Shown here piece by piece: positions 37,947 through 44,077 of a stretch of 44,077 nucleotides of DNA. Positions within the stretch are counted from its first letter, which is position 1, and every line of letters begins with the position of its first letter. Under the pieces are notes generated by a model. That model was given only the letters and a program-made list of their open reading frames with translations, searched no databases and was not told the origin of the DNA. This DNA is from CAYJRW01 sp964372865. GTDB taxonomy: Bacteria > Patescibacteriota > Minisyncoccia > Minisyncoccales > 2-12-FULL-40-12. The stretch is from contig CAYJRW010000001.1 of the NCBI GenBank assembly GCA_964372865.1, forward strand, positions 1 through 44,077, written 5' to 3'. The position numbers and the translations under genes were made by a program.

Positions 37947-38375
37947 TTATCCTCGTATTTCCAATAACGTTCCTTTCCTCCCAGGAACAGCTCCCTTCAA
38001 GGCAATTAAATTGTTCTCTGTATCTACTTTTACGACTTTTAAATTTCTAACGGTTACTCTGCGGTTTCCCATGCGGCCTGGCATCTTTCTGCCTTTAATA
38101 ACTCTCTCGGGAAAAGACGTGCCCACAGAACCAGGAGTTCTTAATTCGTGTTTGGTTCCGTGGGTTGCGCTTCTGCCTGCAAATCCCCATCTTTTGACCA
38201 CCCCTTGAAAACCCTTGCCCTTGGAAAGCCCCGAAACCTTGACTTTGTCGCCTTCTTTGAATAACGAAGTGTCGTTTTTTTCTCCGGCCGTTCCAATCAA
38301 AGTTACCGGAACAGCATTTCCTTTTTCGTCAAAAATCTGCGTCATACCAAGTTTTGCTCCTGAAACGCTTTTCAT
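37947..38375 (-). CDS. rplC: 50S ribosomal protein L3, internally shortened
   Basis: 142 residues from ATG 38375 (MKSVSGAKLGMTQIFDEKGNAVPVTLI start), against about 205. The core end GKGFQGVVKRWGFAGRSATHGTKHELRTPGSVG, GRMGNRRVTVRNLKVV and GAVPGRKG is normal. The region between the first strands and KVKVSGLSKGKGF (about 60 residues in E. coli) is missing, not the termini. L3 touches the peptidyl transferase centre, and the HGTKHELRTPGSVG tip region is kept. A small terminator-like hairpin lies just upstream. Confidence 0.95.
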   Translation of the reverse strand: MKSVSGAKLGMTQIFDEKGNAVPVTLIGTAGEKNDTSLFKEGDKVKVSGLSKGKGFQGVVKRWGFAGRSATHGTKHELRTPGSVGTSFPERVIKGRKMPGRMGNRRVTVRNLKVVKVDTENNLIALKGAVPGRKGTLLEIRG

Positions 38376-38387
38376 GGTCTGTAAATT

Positions 38388-38407
38388 AAAAACTGGGCCA
38401 AGCCCAG
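38388..38407 (-). terminator. Weak terminator or attenuator between rpsJ and rplC
   Basis: Minus strand CTGGGC-TTG-GCCCAG followed by TTTTTAATTT. It lies 27 nt after the rpsJ stop and 12 nt before the rplC ATG. The 6-bp stem and five T residues make a weak terminator, possibly an attenuator dividing the str and S10 blocks. Confidence 0.55.
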
Positions 38408-38434
38408 CCTTCAAAGATTTAACACGTTATTCTA

Positions 38435-38776
38435 CTACATCTTTATTTCAATATCTACTCCGGCTGGCAAGGTTAAACTCATTAAGGCGTCAATTACTTT
38501 TGGGTTGGGGTCTATAACGTCAATTAGTCGCTTGTGAGTTCTCATTTCAAACTGCTCTCTGGCGTCTTTGTGTATGAAAGAAGAGCGGTTCACGGTGTAT
38601 TTGCTAATTTCCGTGGGCAAAGGCACAGGGCCGAGAACTTCTGCCCCGTGGCGCAAGACAACATCAATAATCTGTTTTGCAGAATTGTCAATAACCTTGT
38701 GGTCAAAAGCCAGCAACTTAATGCGAATTTTGGGCTTAACCGCCTCTTTGACTTCAACAACTTTCTTTTTGGCCAT
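38435..38776 (-). CDS. rpsJ: 30S ribosomal protein S10
   Basis: 113 residues, with about 8 extra residues (AKKKVVEVKEAVKPK) before the usual start. Core features KIRIKLLAFDHKVIDNSAKQI, GPVPLPTEISKYTVNRSSFIHKDAREQFEMRTHKRLIDV and the ending LPAGVDIEIKM are diagnostic. It sits in the 30S head; it is also NusE in antitermination complexes. Its start overlaps the last base of the tuf stop (TAAATAATG). Confidence 0.96.
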   Translation of the reverse strand: MAKKKVVEVKEAVKPKIRIKLLAFDHKVIDNSAKQIIDVVLRHGAEVLGPVPLPTEISKYTVNRSSFIHKDAREQFEMRTHKRLIDVIDPNPKVIDALMSLTLPAGVDIEIKM

Positions 38777-39975
38777 TATTTAGCTATTTTTGTCACAACG
38801 CCTGCCCCAACGGTTTTTCCTCCCTCTCTAATGGCAAATCTCTGTTGTTCTTCCATGGCAATTGGCGCAATCAGTTTAATGTTCAAATTAACCGTGTCTC
38901 CAGGCATAACCATTTCTGTTCCTTCTGGTAAAGTTACATCTCCTGTCACATCGGTTGTTCTGACATAAAATTGTGGCTTGTATCCGGTAAAGAAAGGAGT
39001 ATGCCTGCCGCCTTCTTCTTTGGTCAAAATGTAAACCTCGGCTTCAAACTCGGTGTGAGGGGTAATCGATGCTGGCCTTGCCAGAACCTGACCTCTTTCC
39101 ACGTCTTCTTTTTTCAGGCCCCTCAACAAAATGCCAACGTTGTCTCCGGCTCTCCCTTCATCAAGAATTTTCTGGAACATTTCAATGCTGACTGCCACGG
39201 TCTTTTGGGTTGGCTTAACGCCTATAAGCTCCACTTCCTCGTTCGCCTTGACAACGCCTCTTTCAACCCTGCCAGTAACCACGGTTCCGCGGCCAGCTAT
39301 TGAGAAAACGTCTTCAATAGCCATCAAAAATGGTTTGTCAATTTCTCTGACGGGCTCAGGGATGTAATCGTCGGCGGCCTTAATTAAGTCCAAAATTGGT
39401 TTAGCTGCTTCCTCCTCTGCCGATTTTGCCTGCAGGGCTTTTAAAGCTGAACCACGAATTATTGGAATTTGGTCTCCAGGGAAATCATATTTTTTCAAAA
39501 GCTCTCTGATTTCTGACTCAACTAAATTAACCATTTCTTGGTCTTCCACCATGTCAACTTTGTTCAAAAATACAACAATTGCTGGCAACCCAACTTGCCT
39601 TGCCAAAAGAATATGCTCTCTTGTCTGGGGCATGGGGCCGTCAGCAGCAGACACAACCAAAATAGCTCCGTCCATTTGGGCGGCTCCCGTAATCATGTTC
39701 TTAATGTAGTCAGCGTGCCCCGGACAGTCAATGTGGGCGTAGTGCCTTTTTTCCGATTCATACTCCAAATGGGAAATGGAGATGGTAAGCCCCCTGGCTT
39801 TTTCTTCGGGAGCTGAGTCAATTTCATCAACCGACTTTTCTGAGGCCTTGAAGCCCTTTAAGTTCAGCACATGCAAAATAGCGGCCACCAAAGTGGTCTT
39901 TCCGTGGTCAACGTGGCCTATAGTGCCTATGTTGACGTGGGGTTTTGCTCTTTCAAATTTTTCTTTTTCCGCCAT
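38776..39975 (-). CDS. tuf: Elongation factor Tu
   Basis: 399 residues. G-domain motifs GHVDHGKTTL, DCPGHADYIKNMITGAAQMDGAI, NKVD and SALKAL are all present; domains 2 and 3 complete. The catalytic-type His sits in DCPGHADY. It brings aminoacyl-tRNA to the ribosome. It lies 54 nt after the fusA stop, with a candidate promoter in that gap; rpsJ follows with a 1-nt overlap. Confidence 0.98.
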   Translation of the reverse strand: MAEKEKFERAKPHVNIGTIGHVDHGKTTLVAAILHVLNLKGFKASEKSVDEIDSAPEEKARGLTISISHLEYESEKRHYAHIDCPGHADYIKNMITGAAQMDGAILVVSAADGPMPQTREHILLARQVGLPAIVVFLNKVDMVEDQEMVNLVESEIRELLKKYDFPGDQIPIIRGSALKALQAKSAEEEAAKPILDLIKAADDYIPEPVREIDKPFLMAIEDVFSIAGRGTVVTGRVERGVVKANEEVELIGVKPTQKTVAVSIEMFQKILDEGRAGDNVGILLRGLKKEDVERGQVLARPASITPHTEFEAEVYILTKEEGGRHTPFFTGYKPQFYVRTTDVTGDVTLPEGTEMVMPGDTVNLNIKLIAPIAMEEQQRFAIREGGKTVGAGVVTKIAK

Positions 39976-39985
39976 AACTTTGATT

Positions 39986-40014
39986 ATTATTTTATTATGC
40001 TGTTAATTTATCAA
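39986..40014 (-). promoter_or_regulatory. Candidate tuf promoter in the fusA-tuf gap
   Basis: TTGATA at 40014-40009 (5/6), a 17-nt spacer, AATAAT at 39991-39986 (5/6). The start would lie about 4 nt before the tuf ATG, again giving a nearly leaderless mRNA. The AT-rich gap could produce such matches by chance. Confidence 0.45.
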
Positions 40015-40029
40015 ACCTTTTTTATTTTG

Positions 40030-42117
40030 TCAACGTCTTTTGCCTTCTATTATTTCTTGCGCTATATTCTGAGGCACTTGGTCATAATGGCTAAACTCCA
40101 TAGTAAATGTTCCTCTGCCTTCTGTCAAGCTCCTCAAGGCCGTGGCGTAGCCGAACATTTCAGCCAAAGGAACTGTGGCGTCTATAACTTTCAGATTTAT
40201 TCTGTCTTTGGTTTCTTCAATTCTTCCTCTTCTCGAGGACAGGTCTCCAATCGCATCTCCAAAAAAATCAGAAGGTACAACAACTTCCAAGCGCATTATT
40301 GGCTCAAGGAGTACTGGTTTTGCTTTTTTGCAGGCTTCCTGTAAAGCTATTGACCCTGCAATTTTGAAGGCAATTTCAGAAGAGTCAACTTCGTGAAAAG
40401 AGCCGTCATAAAGCGTGACAGCCATATCCACCATAGGGTAGCCGGCCACAATTCCTTTATCTATTGCTTCTTTCACTCCCTTTTCCACTGCCGGAATAAA
40501 CTCTTTTGGAATAACGCCTCCTTTAATCTCGTCTATGAATTCAAATCCCTGCCCTCTTTCTTTTGGTTCAAGTTTTAACCAAACATGGCCGTACTGGCCT
40601 CTGCCGCCTGACTGCCTGATATATTTGCCTTCAGCTTCTGCCGTTTCTTTGATTGTCTCTTTGTAAGCAACCTGAGGCCTGCCAACATTCCCTTCAACCT
40701 TAAATTCTCTTTTCATTCTATCAACAATTATTTCCAAATGCAACTCCCCCATACCGGAAATTATGGTCTCGCCTGTTTCCAGGTCTCCTCTGATTCTGAA
40801 AGTCGGGTCTTCTTCTGCCAGACGCTTTAGGGCTACTCCCATCTTTTCCTGGTCTGCTTTGGTTTTGGGCTCAATCCTGATTGAAATGACGGGCTCTGGA
40901 AAAGCAATTTTTTCCAATACTATTGGTTTTTGTTCATCGCACAAGGTGTGGCCTGTTTTGGTGTTTTTCAGGCCGACTGTAGCGGCAATATCTCCTGCAA
41001 AAACTTCGGAGACCTCTTCCCTTTCCTGGGCGTACATTCTCAAAATTCTGCCAATTCTCTCTTTTTCGCCTGTTGTCGTGTTTAGCAAATAAGAGCCTTT
41101 TTGCAAAGCTCCAGAATAAACTCTGAAATATGTTAGAGTTCCCACATAAGGATCTGAAGCAATCTTAAAAGCAAGGGCTGAAAAGGGTTCTTTGTCAGAA
41201 GGCTTCCTCTCAATTTCTTCTCCGGATTTGGGGTCAACACCTCCGACTGGCGGTAAATCAATAGGACTCGGAAGATAATGGCAAACCGCGTCCAAAACCG
41301 GCTGAATTCCTTTATTCCTTAAAGCTGCTCCGCAAAACACGGGAATAAGTTTATATTCCAAAGTCGCTTTTCTCAAAACCTCTCTCAATGCATCAGCCGA
41401 AATTTCTTTTTTAGCCAAATATTTTTCCAAAAGTTTTTCGTCTTCAGCAGCTATCTTTTCAACCATTTTCTCGCGCCACTCCTTTGCTTTCTCTTTTAAA
41501 CTTTCAGGAATATCCTCTTCTTTAACTATCTGCCCGAAGTCGCCCTCAAATTTTATTGCCCTCATCTTTAACAAATCAATAACGCCTTCAAAGCTTTCTT
41601 CTGCTCCGATTGGTATCTGAAGAGCTACGGCCGAGGGAGTTAACTTTTGCAAAATTGATTCCAGCCCTTTTTCAAAAGAAGCCCCCATTCGGTCAAGCTT
41701 GTTGATAAAACAAATTCTTGGAACCTGAAATTTATCTGCCTGACGCCAGACAGTTTCTGACTGGGGTTCAACTCCAGCTACTCCGTCAAAAACAACAACT
41801 GCTCCGTCCAAAACTCTGAGAGAACGCTGAACTTCTGCCGTAAAATCAATGTGCCCTGGAGTGTCAATGATATTTATTCTGTACTCTTGGCCTTCAACCT
41901 TCCAAAAACAAGTGGTGGCTGCAGCAGTAATTGTGATTCCCCTTTCTCTTTCCTGTTCCATCCAGTCCATAACTGCCTGCCCCTCGTGAACCTCACCTAA
42001 CTTATGCGAAATTCCAGTATAAAAAAGTATCCGTTCTGAAACGGTCGTCTTGCCAGCATCAATATGCGCAATAATTCCTATATCTCTGTATTTTTCAATT
42101 GGATATTGTCTCGCCAT
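40030..42117 (-). CDS. fusA: Elongation factor G
   Basis: 695 residues from ATG 42117 (MARQYPIEKYRDIGIIAHIDAGKTT); an in-frame start at 42216 would overlap rpsG. G motifs AHIDAGKTT, DTPGHIDFT and NKLD are present, followed by domains II to V including SGMGELHLEIIVDRM and the domain IV RQSGGRGQYGHV and the C-terminal TEGRGTFTMEFSHY. It catalyses translocation. The rpsG-fusA junction is TGG-TAA-ATTT-ATG. Confidence 0.98.
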   Translation of the reverse strand: MARQYPIEKYRDIGIIAHIDAGKTTVSERILFYTGISHKLGEVHEGQAVMDWMEQERERGITITAAATTCFWKVEGQEYRINIIDTPGHIDFTAEVQRSLRVLDGAVVVFDGVAGVEPQSETVWRQADKFQVPRICFINKLDRMGASFEKGLESILQKLTPSAVALQIPIGAEESFEGVIDLLKMRAIKFEGDFGQIVKEEDIPESLKEKAKEWREKMVEKIAAEDEKLLEKYLAKKEISADALREVLRKATLEYKLIPVFCGAALRNKGIQPVLDAVCHYLPSPIDLPPVGGVDPKSGEEIERKPSDKEPFSALAFKIASDPYVGTLTYFRVYSGALQKGSYLLNTTTGEKERIGRILRMYAQEREEVSEVFAGDIAATVGLKNTKTGHTLCDEQKPIVLEKIAFPEPVISIRIEPKTKADQEKMGVALKRLAEEDPTFRIRGDLETGETIISGMGELHLEIIVDRMKREFKVEGNVGRPQVAYKETIKETAEAEGKYIRQSGGRGQYGHVWLKLEPKERGQGFEFIDEIKGGVIPKEFIPAVEKGVKEAIDKGIVAGYPMVDMAVTLYDGSFHEVDSSEIAFKIAGSIALQEACKKAKPVLLEPIMRLEVVVPSDFFGDAIGDLSSRRGRIEETKDRINLKVIDATVPLAEMFGYATALRSLTEGRGTFTMEFSHYDQVPQNIAQEIIEGKRR

Positions 42118-42121
42118 AAAT

Positions 42122-42589
42122 TTACCAAGCAAAATGGGCAAAGGCTCTGTTGGCCTCTGCCATTCTCTGGGTGTCTTGTTTTTTCTTGACTGCCCAGCCC
42201 TGATTGCTTGCCGCATCCATCAGCTCTTGAGCCAACCTTTCTCTCATTGGTTTGCCCTTTCTTCCCCTTGCTCCCTGCAGTATCCAGCGCATAGCCAGAG
42301 TAATTTTTCTGTCTCCCCTCACCTCTCTTGGCACCTGATAAGTGGCTCCGCCGATTCTTTTTGATTTTACTTCAACAAAGGGGCCTGCGTTTTGCAACGC
42401 CTGTTCAAAAACCTCCAACGGCTCTTTTTTGGTTTTTTCCTTGATAATGTCAAAGGCCTTGTAGACAATCTTTCTGGCAATTGTTTTTTTACCTTTTCTC
42501 ATCACCTGATTGATAAATTTGGCAACAATAGTTTTGTCGTAAACCGGATCTGGCTGAATTATTCGTTTTTCTACCTTTCTTCGTGCCAT
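42122..42589 (-). CDS. rpsG: 30S ribosomal protein S7
   Basis: 155 residues, full length. MARRKVEKRIIQPDPVYDKTIVAKFINQVM-type start, KKEPLEVFEQALQNAGPFVEVKSKRIGGATYQVPREV and the closing MAEANRAFAHFAW helix identify it. It initiates 30S head assembly and in E. coli represses the str operon. It starts 2 nt after the rpsL stop (TAA-TT-ATG). Confidence 0.97.
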   Translation of the reverse strand: MARRKVEKRIIQPDPVYDKTIVAKFINQVMRKGKKTIARKIVYKAFDIIKEKTKKEPLEVFEQALQNAGPFVEVKSKRIGGATYQVPREVRGDRKITLAMRWILQGARGRKGKPMRERLAQELMDAASNQGWAVKKKQDTQRMAEANRAFAHFAW

Positions 42590-42591
42590 AA

Positions 42592-43005
42592 TTATTTCTC
42601 GCGTTTAGTTCCGTATTTACTCCGTTCCTGTTTCCTTCCTTCAACGCCTCCTGTATCCAGCACGCCTCTAACCACATGGTATCTGACTCCGGGCAAATCC
42701 TTCACCCTTCCGCCCCTGATTAAAACAACAGAGTGTTCCTGCAAAGTGTGGCCTTCGCCAGGAATATAAGCTGTTACCTCCATGCCGTTGGTTAAACGAA
42801 CCCTGGCAACTTTTCTTAAAGCGGAATTGGGCTTTTTTGGAGTAACAGTAAAAACTTTAATACACACTCCTCTCTTGAAAGGCGAATAATATTCCTTGGG
42901 TCTGTTTTTCAAAACATTAAAACCAAAAGTCAAAGCCGGCGTCTTGTGGCGCTTTTTAATTCTCTTCCTTCCTTTTTTGATTAGTTGATGTATTGTCGGA
43001 CACAT
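42592..43005 (-). CDS. rpsL: 30S ribosomal protein S12
   Basis: 137 residues from ATG 43005 (MCPTIHQLIKKGRK); a TTG two codons upstream is possible. The decoding-centre loops TPKKPNSALRKVARV and LIRGGRVKDLPGVRYHVVRG are intact, with the two usual Lys residues linked to streptomycin response unchanged. First gene of the str operon, preceded by a promoter that overlaps the end of the reverse transcriptase gene. A Cys follows the start Met, an unusual feature. Confidence 0.97.
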   Translation of the reverse strand: MCPTIHQLIKKGRKRIKKRHKTPALTFGFNVLKNRPKEYYSPFKRGVCIKVFTVTPKKPNSALRKVARVRLTNGMEVTAYIPGEGHTLQEHSVVLIRGGRVKDLPGVRYHVVRGVLDTGGVEGRKQERSKYGTKREK

Positions 43006-43020
43006 GCTCAAAAATAATTA

Positions 43021-43033
43021 AGCGCTGAGCGCT
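43021..43033 (-). other. Tandem palindrome in the str operon leader
   Basis: AGCGCT-G-AGCGCT: two copies of a self-complementary 6-mer. It lies at or just downstream of the predicted transcription start, 16 nt before the rpsL ATG. It could be a hairpin in the leader or a protein-binding site. Confidence 0.4.
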
Positions 43034-43039
43034 CAATGT

Positions 43040-43068
43040 AATTTAGCAAATAATTCATATAAAGTCAA
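43040..43068 (-). promoter_or_regulatory. Promoter of the str operon
   Basis: TTGACT at 43068-43063 (5/6), a 17-nt spacer, TAAATT at 43045-43040 (4/6). The -35 box overlaps the stop codon of the reverse transcriptase gene. It is the only promoter candidate in the 59-nt gap before rpsL. Confidence 0.6.
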
Positions 43069-44045
43069 ACGTTCAGCATAATTCTTATTAATTTTAACGA
43101 GTTTCCGTGTTTCAGCAAGCCGAAATAAGAACTAAAAGTTTCTTGTCTTGGCGATTTACGTAATCTCTTTAACATCCTTCTCTTTGTGGTTGTCCTTAAA
43201 ACCCTGTGGTCAGGGAAATTAACCCAGCCCAGAAAATCAATGCCTGAAGCCAAGGTTTTAATGAAGATTTTGTCTGGATGAAGCTCCAATTTTAAATTCT
43301 CGGCTAAAAAACTCCTTATGGGAACAATCAGGTTTTTCAGCCAGCTTTTATTACCAGATAAAATAACAAAGCCGTCAGCATACCTAATATAGTATTTCGC
43401 TTTAAGTTTGTGTTTAACAAACTGGTCAAGCTCATTCATATAGATATTGACAAATAATTGTGAGGTGAGATTGACGAGGGACAAACCGGTGTTGGGTTTT
43501 GACGAAAAGCTTCTTATAACATTTTCAAGAAGCGAGATAATGTTTTTGTCTGGAATATACTTTTTCAAGATTCCAATTAAAATATCGTGGTTAATGTTCT
43601 CAAAGAATTTTTTGATGTCGCATTTTAAAACCCACCCTGTTTTTGTGTTATTTTTACTGACTTGGTAAGTAAACTGGCGAAGGCGGTTTATGGATTTGTG
43701 CGTTCCTTTATTAAGACGGCAGGAAAAAGAATCAGAAATAAAAACCCTGTCAAAGAAAGGGTATAGAATTCTATAAATGGCGTGGTGGAGCAGCCTGTCT
43801 CTGACCTCTGCCTTGTGAATTCTTCTCGGCTTTGGGTCGTTTATTTTAAACGCCTTGTATCCTCCGTGCTGGTAAGTATGGTTGGCAAGCCCTTGGTTCA
43901 GAGATATAATATTATCCATAAGGCGCAAAGAGAATTCCTGCACGTCTTTTTTGCCTCTTTTGCCTCTGACAAATTCTTTCCACGCCTCCAAAAGGTTTTC
44001 AACCGATATAATATCTTCAAAAGTATGACTCAACTGAATTTTCAT
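43065..44045 (-). CDS. Reverse transcriptase of the diversity-generating-retroelement type, altered catalytic motif
   Basis: 326 residues, intact frame. Fingers/palm motifs: IHKAEVRDRLLHHAIYRIL, CRLNKGTHKSINRL, motif A KCDIKKFF with Asp143. The segment NLTSQLFVNIY (192-202) has the SQ pair (195-196) that marks diversity-generating RTs in place of the QG of group II introns. There is no maturase X or endonuclease domain. Two unusual changes: the expected GLPxGN is GLSLVN (187-192), and the YxDD box reads YADG (222-225), so the second catalytic Asp is Gly. The thumb FLGWVNFPDHRVLR is kept. No template or variable repeat was found by eye; 32 nt remain upstream. Confidence 0.85.
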   Translation of the reverse strand: MKIQLSHTFEDIISVENLLEAWKEFVRGKRGKKDVQEFSLRLMDNIISLNQGLANHTYQHGGYKAFKINDPKPRRIHKAEVRDRLLHHAIYRILYPFFDRVFISDSFSCRLNKGTHKSINRLRQFTYQVSKNNTKTGWVLKCDIKKFFENINHDILIGILKKYIPDKNIISLLENVIRSFSSKPNTGLSLVNLTSQLFVNIYMNELDQFVKHKLKAKYYIRYADGFVILSGNKSWLKNLIVPIRSFLAENLKLELHPDKIFIKTLASGIDFLGWVNFPDHRVLRTTTKRRMLKRLRKSPRQETFSSYFGLLKHGNSLKLIRIMLNV

Positions 44046-44061
44046 AACAATTTTTCAGCTA

Positions 44062-44077
44062 ATAACCCCCCCCCCGA
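44062..44077. other. Poly-C tract at the window end
   Basis: The last bases are a run of about ten C residues followed by GA. In this AT-rich sequence it is out of character and may be a contig-edge artefact. Confidence 0.4.

Noticed and set aside
42118..42216. Longer EF-G beginning at 42216
   Set aside because: The extension overlaps rpsG; ATG 42117 gives the normal start.
43065..44045. Group II intron maturase
   Set aside because: The protein has the SQ pair of diversity-generating RTs, no X or endonuclease domain, and no intron RNA domain V-like hairpin was seen nearby.
1..44077. UGA recoding (Gracilibacteria or Absconditabacteria code)
   Set aside because: TGA ends fusA and the RT at the expected family length, and no in-frame TGA was needed in any core gene.
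44062..44077. G-quadruplex or regulatory poly-C tract
   Set aside because: A single homopolymer at the very edge of the window is more likely an assembly artefact.

Overview
The window looks like a piece of a Candidate Phyla Radiation (Patescibacteria) genome, most likely Parcubacteria-like; this placement is inferred from gene content. The supporting features are a very compact, all-minus-strand gene set, a spc operon with no L30 gene (rpmD), minimal versions of S4, L3, L13 and L15, an RNA polymerase alpha subunit without its C-terminal domain, an alanyl-tRNA synthetase without the C-Ala domain, few recognisable Shine-Dalgarno sites, and low-complexity repeat tracts inside essential genes. 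TGA is used as a normal stop (fusA, the reverse transcriptase), so this is not a UGA-recoding lineage. Every gene I can support is transcribed right to left, and no tRNA, rRNA or CRISPR array was seen.

Layout in the direction of transcription: the right edge holds an intact reverse transcriptase of the diversity-generating-retroelement type, with an altered catalytic motif. Next comes the str operon (rpsL, rpsG, fusA, tuf, rpsJ), then S10 (rplC, rplD, rplW, rplB, rpsS, rplV, rpsC, rplP, rpmC, rpsQ), then spc (rplN, rplX, rplE, rpsN, rpsH, rplF, rplR, rpsE, rplO, secY, adk, map). The alpha operon (infA, rpmJ, rpsM, rpsK, rpsD, rpoA, rplQ, rplM) is separated from map by about 9 kb of other genes. 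These are a glycosyltransferase, galT, tpiA, two small membrane proteins, msrA, msrB, a YkuK-like nuclease-fold protein, alaS, and a pair made of an FtsA/PilM-like actin-fold ATPase and a membrane-anchored baseplate-J-like protein. A strong intrinsic terminator lies just after rplM.

The next block (14757 to 9681) is a six-gene polyamine cluster with its own promoter and terminator: two divergent aminopropyltransferases, an Orn/Lys/Arg-type decarboxylase, AdoMet decarboxylase, a SET-domain protein and agmatinase. If the decarboxylase uses arginine, the set would run arginine to agmatine to putrescine to spermidine or longer polyamines. Next is a secretion block: secA, a small nucleotidyltransferase, a lone Nif3 insert-domain protein, a DUF1614 membrane protein, secD and secF. 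A promoter then drives an unusual sigma-region-4/HARE-HTH protein, followed by a two-gene type IV secretion-like ATPase module cut by the left edge.

The most interesting structure outside genes is repetitive. A pair of AT-rich palindromic elements with matching terminal inverted repeats sits between ribosomal-protein genes (30803-30879 and 34478-34597). A GC-rich double-hairpin module recurs in three places: between rpmJ and infA, nested inside the second AT-rich element, and as the coding 3' end of the baseplate-J-like gene. Short low-complexity tracts are built in frame into secA, tpiA, rplD and rpsE. No intergenic stretch exceeds about 150 bases.
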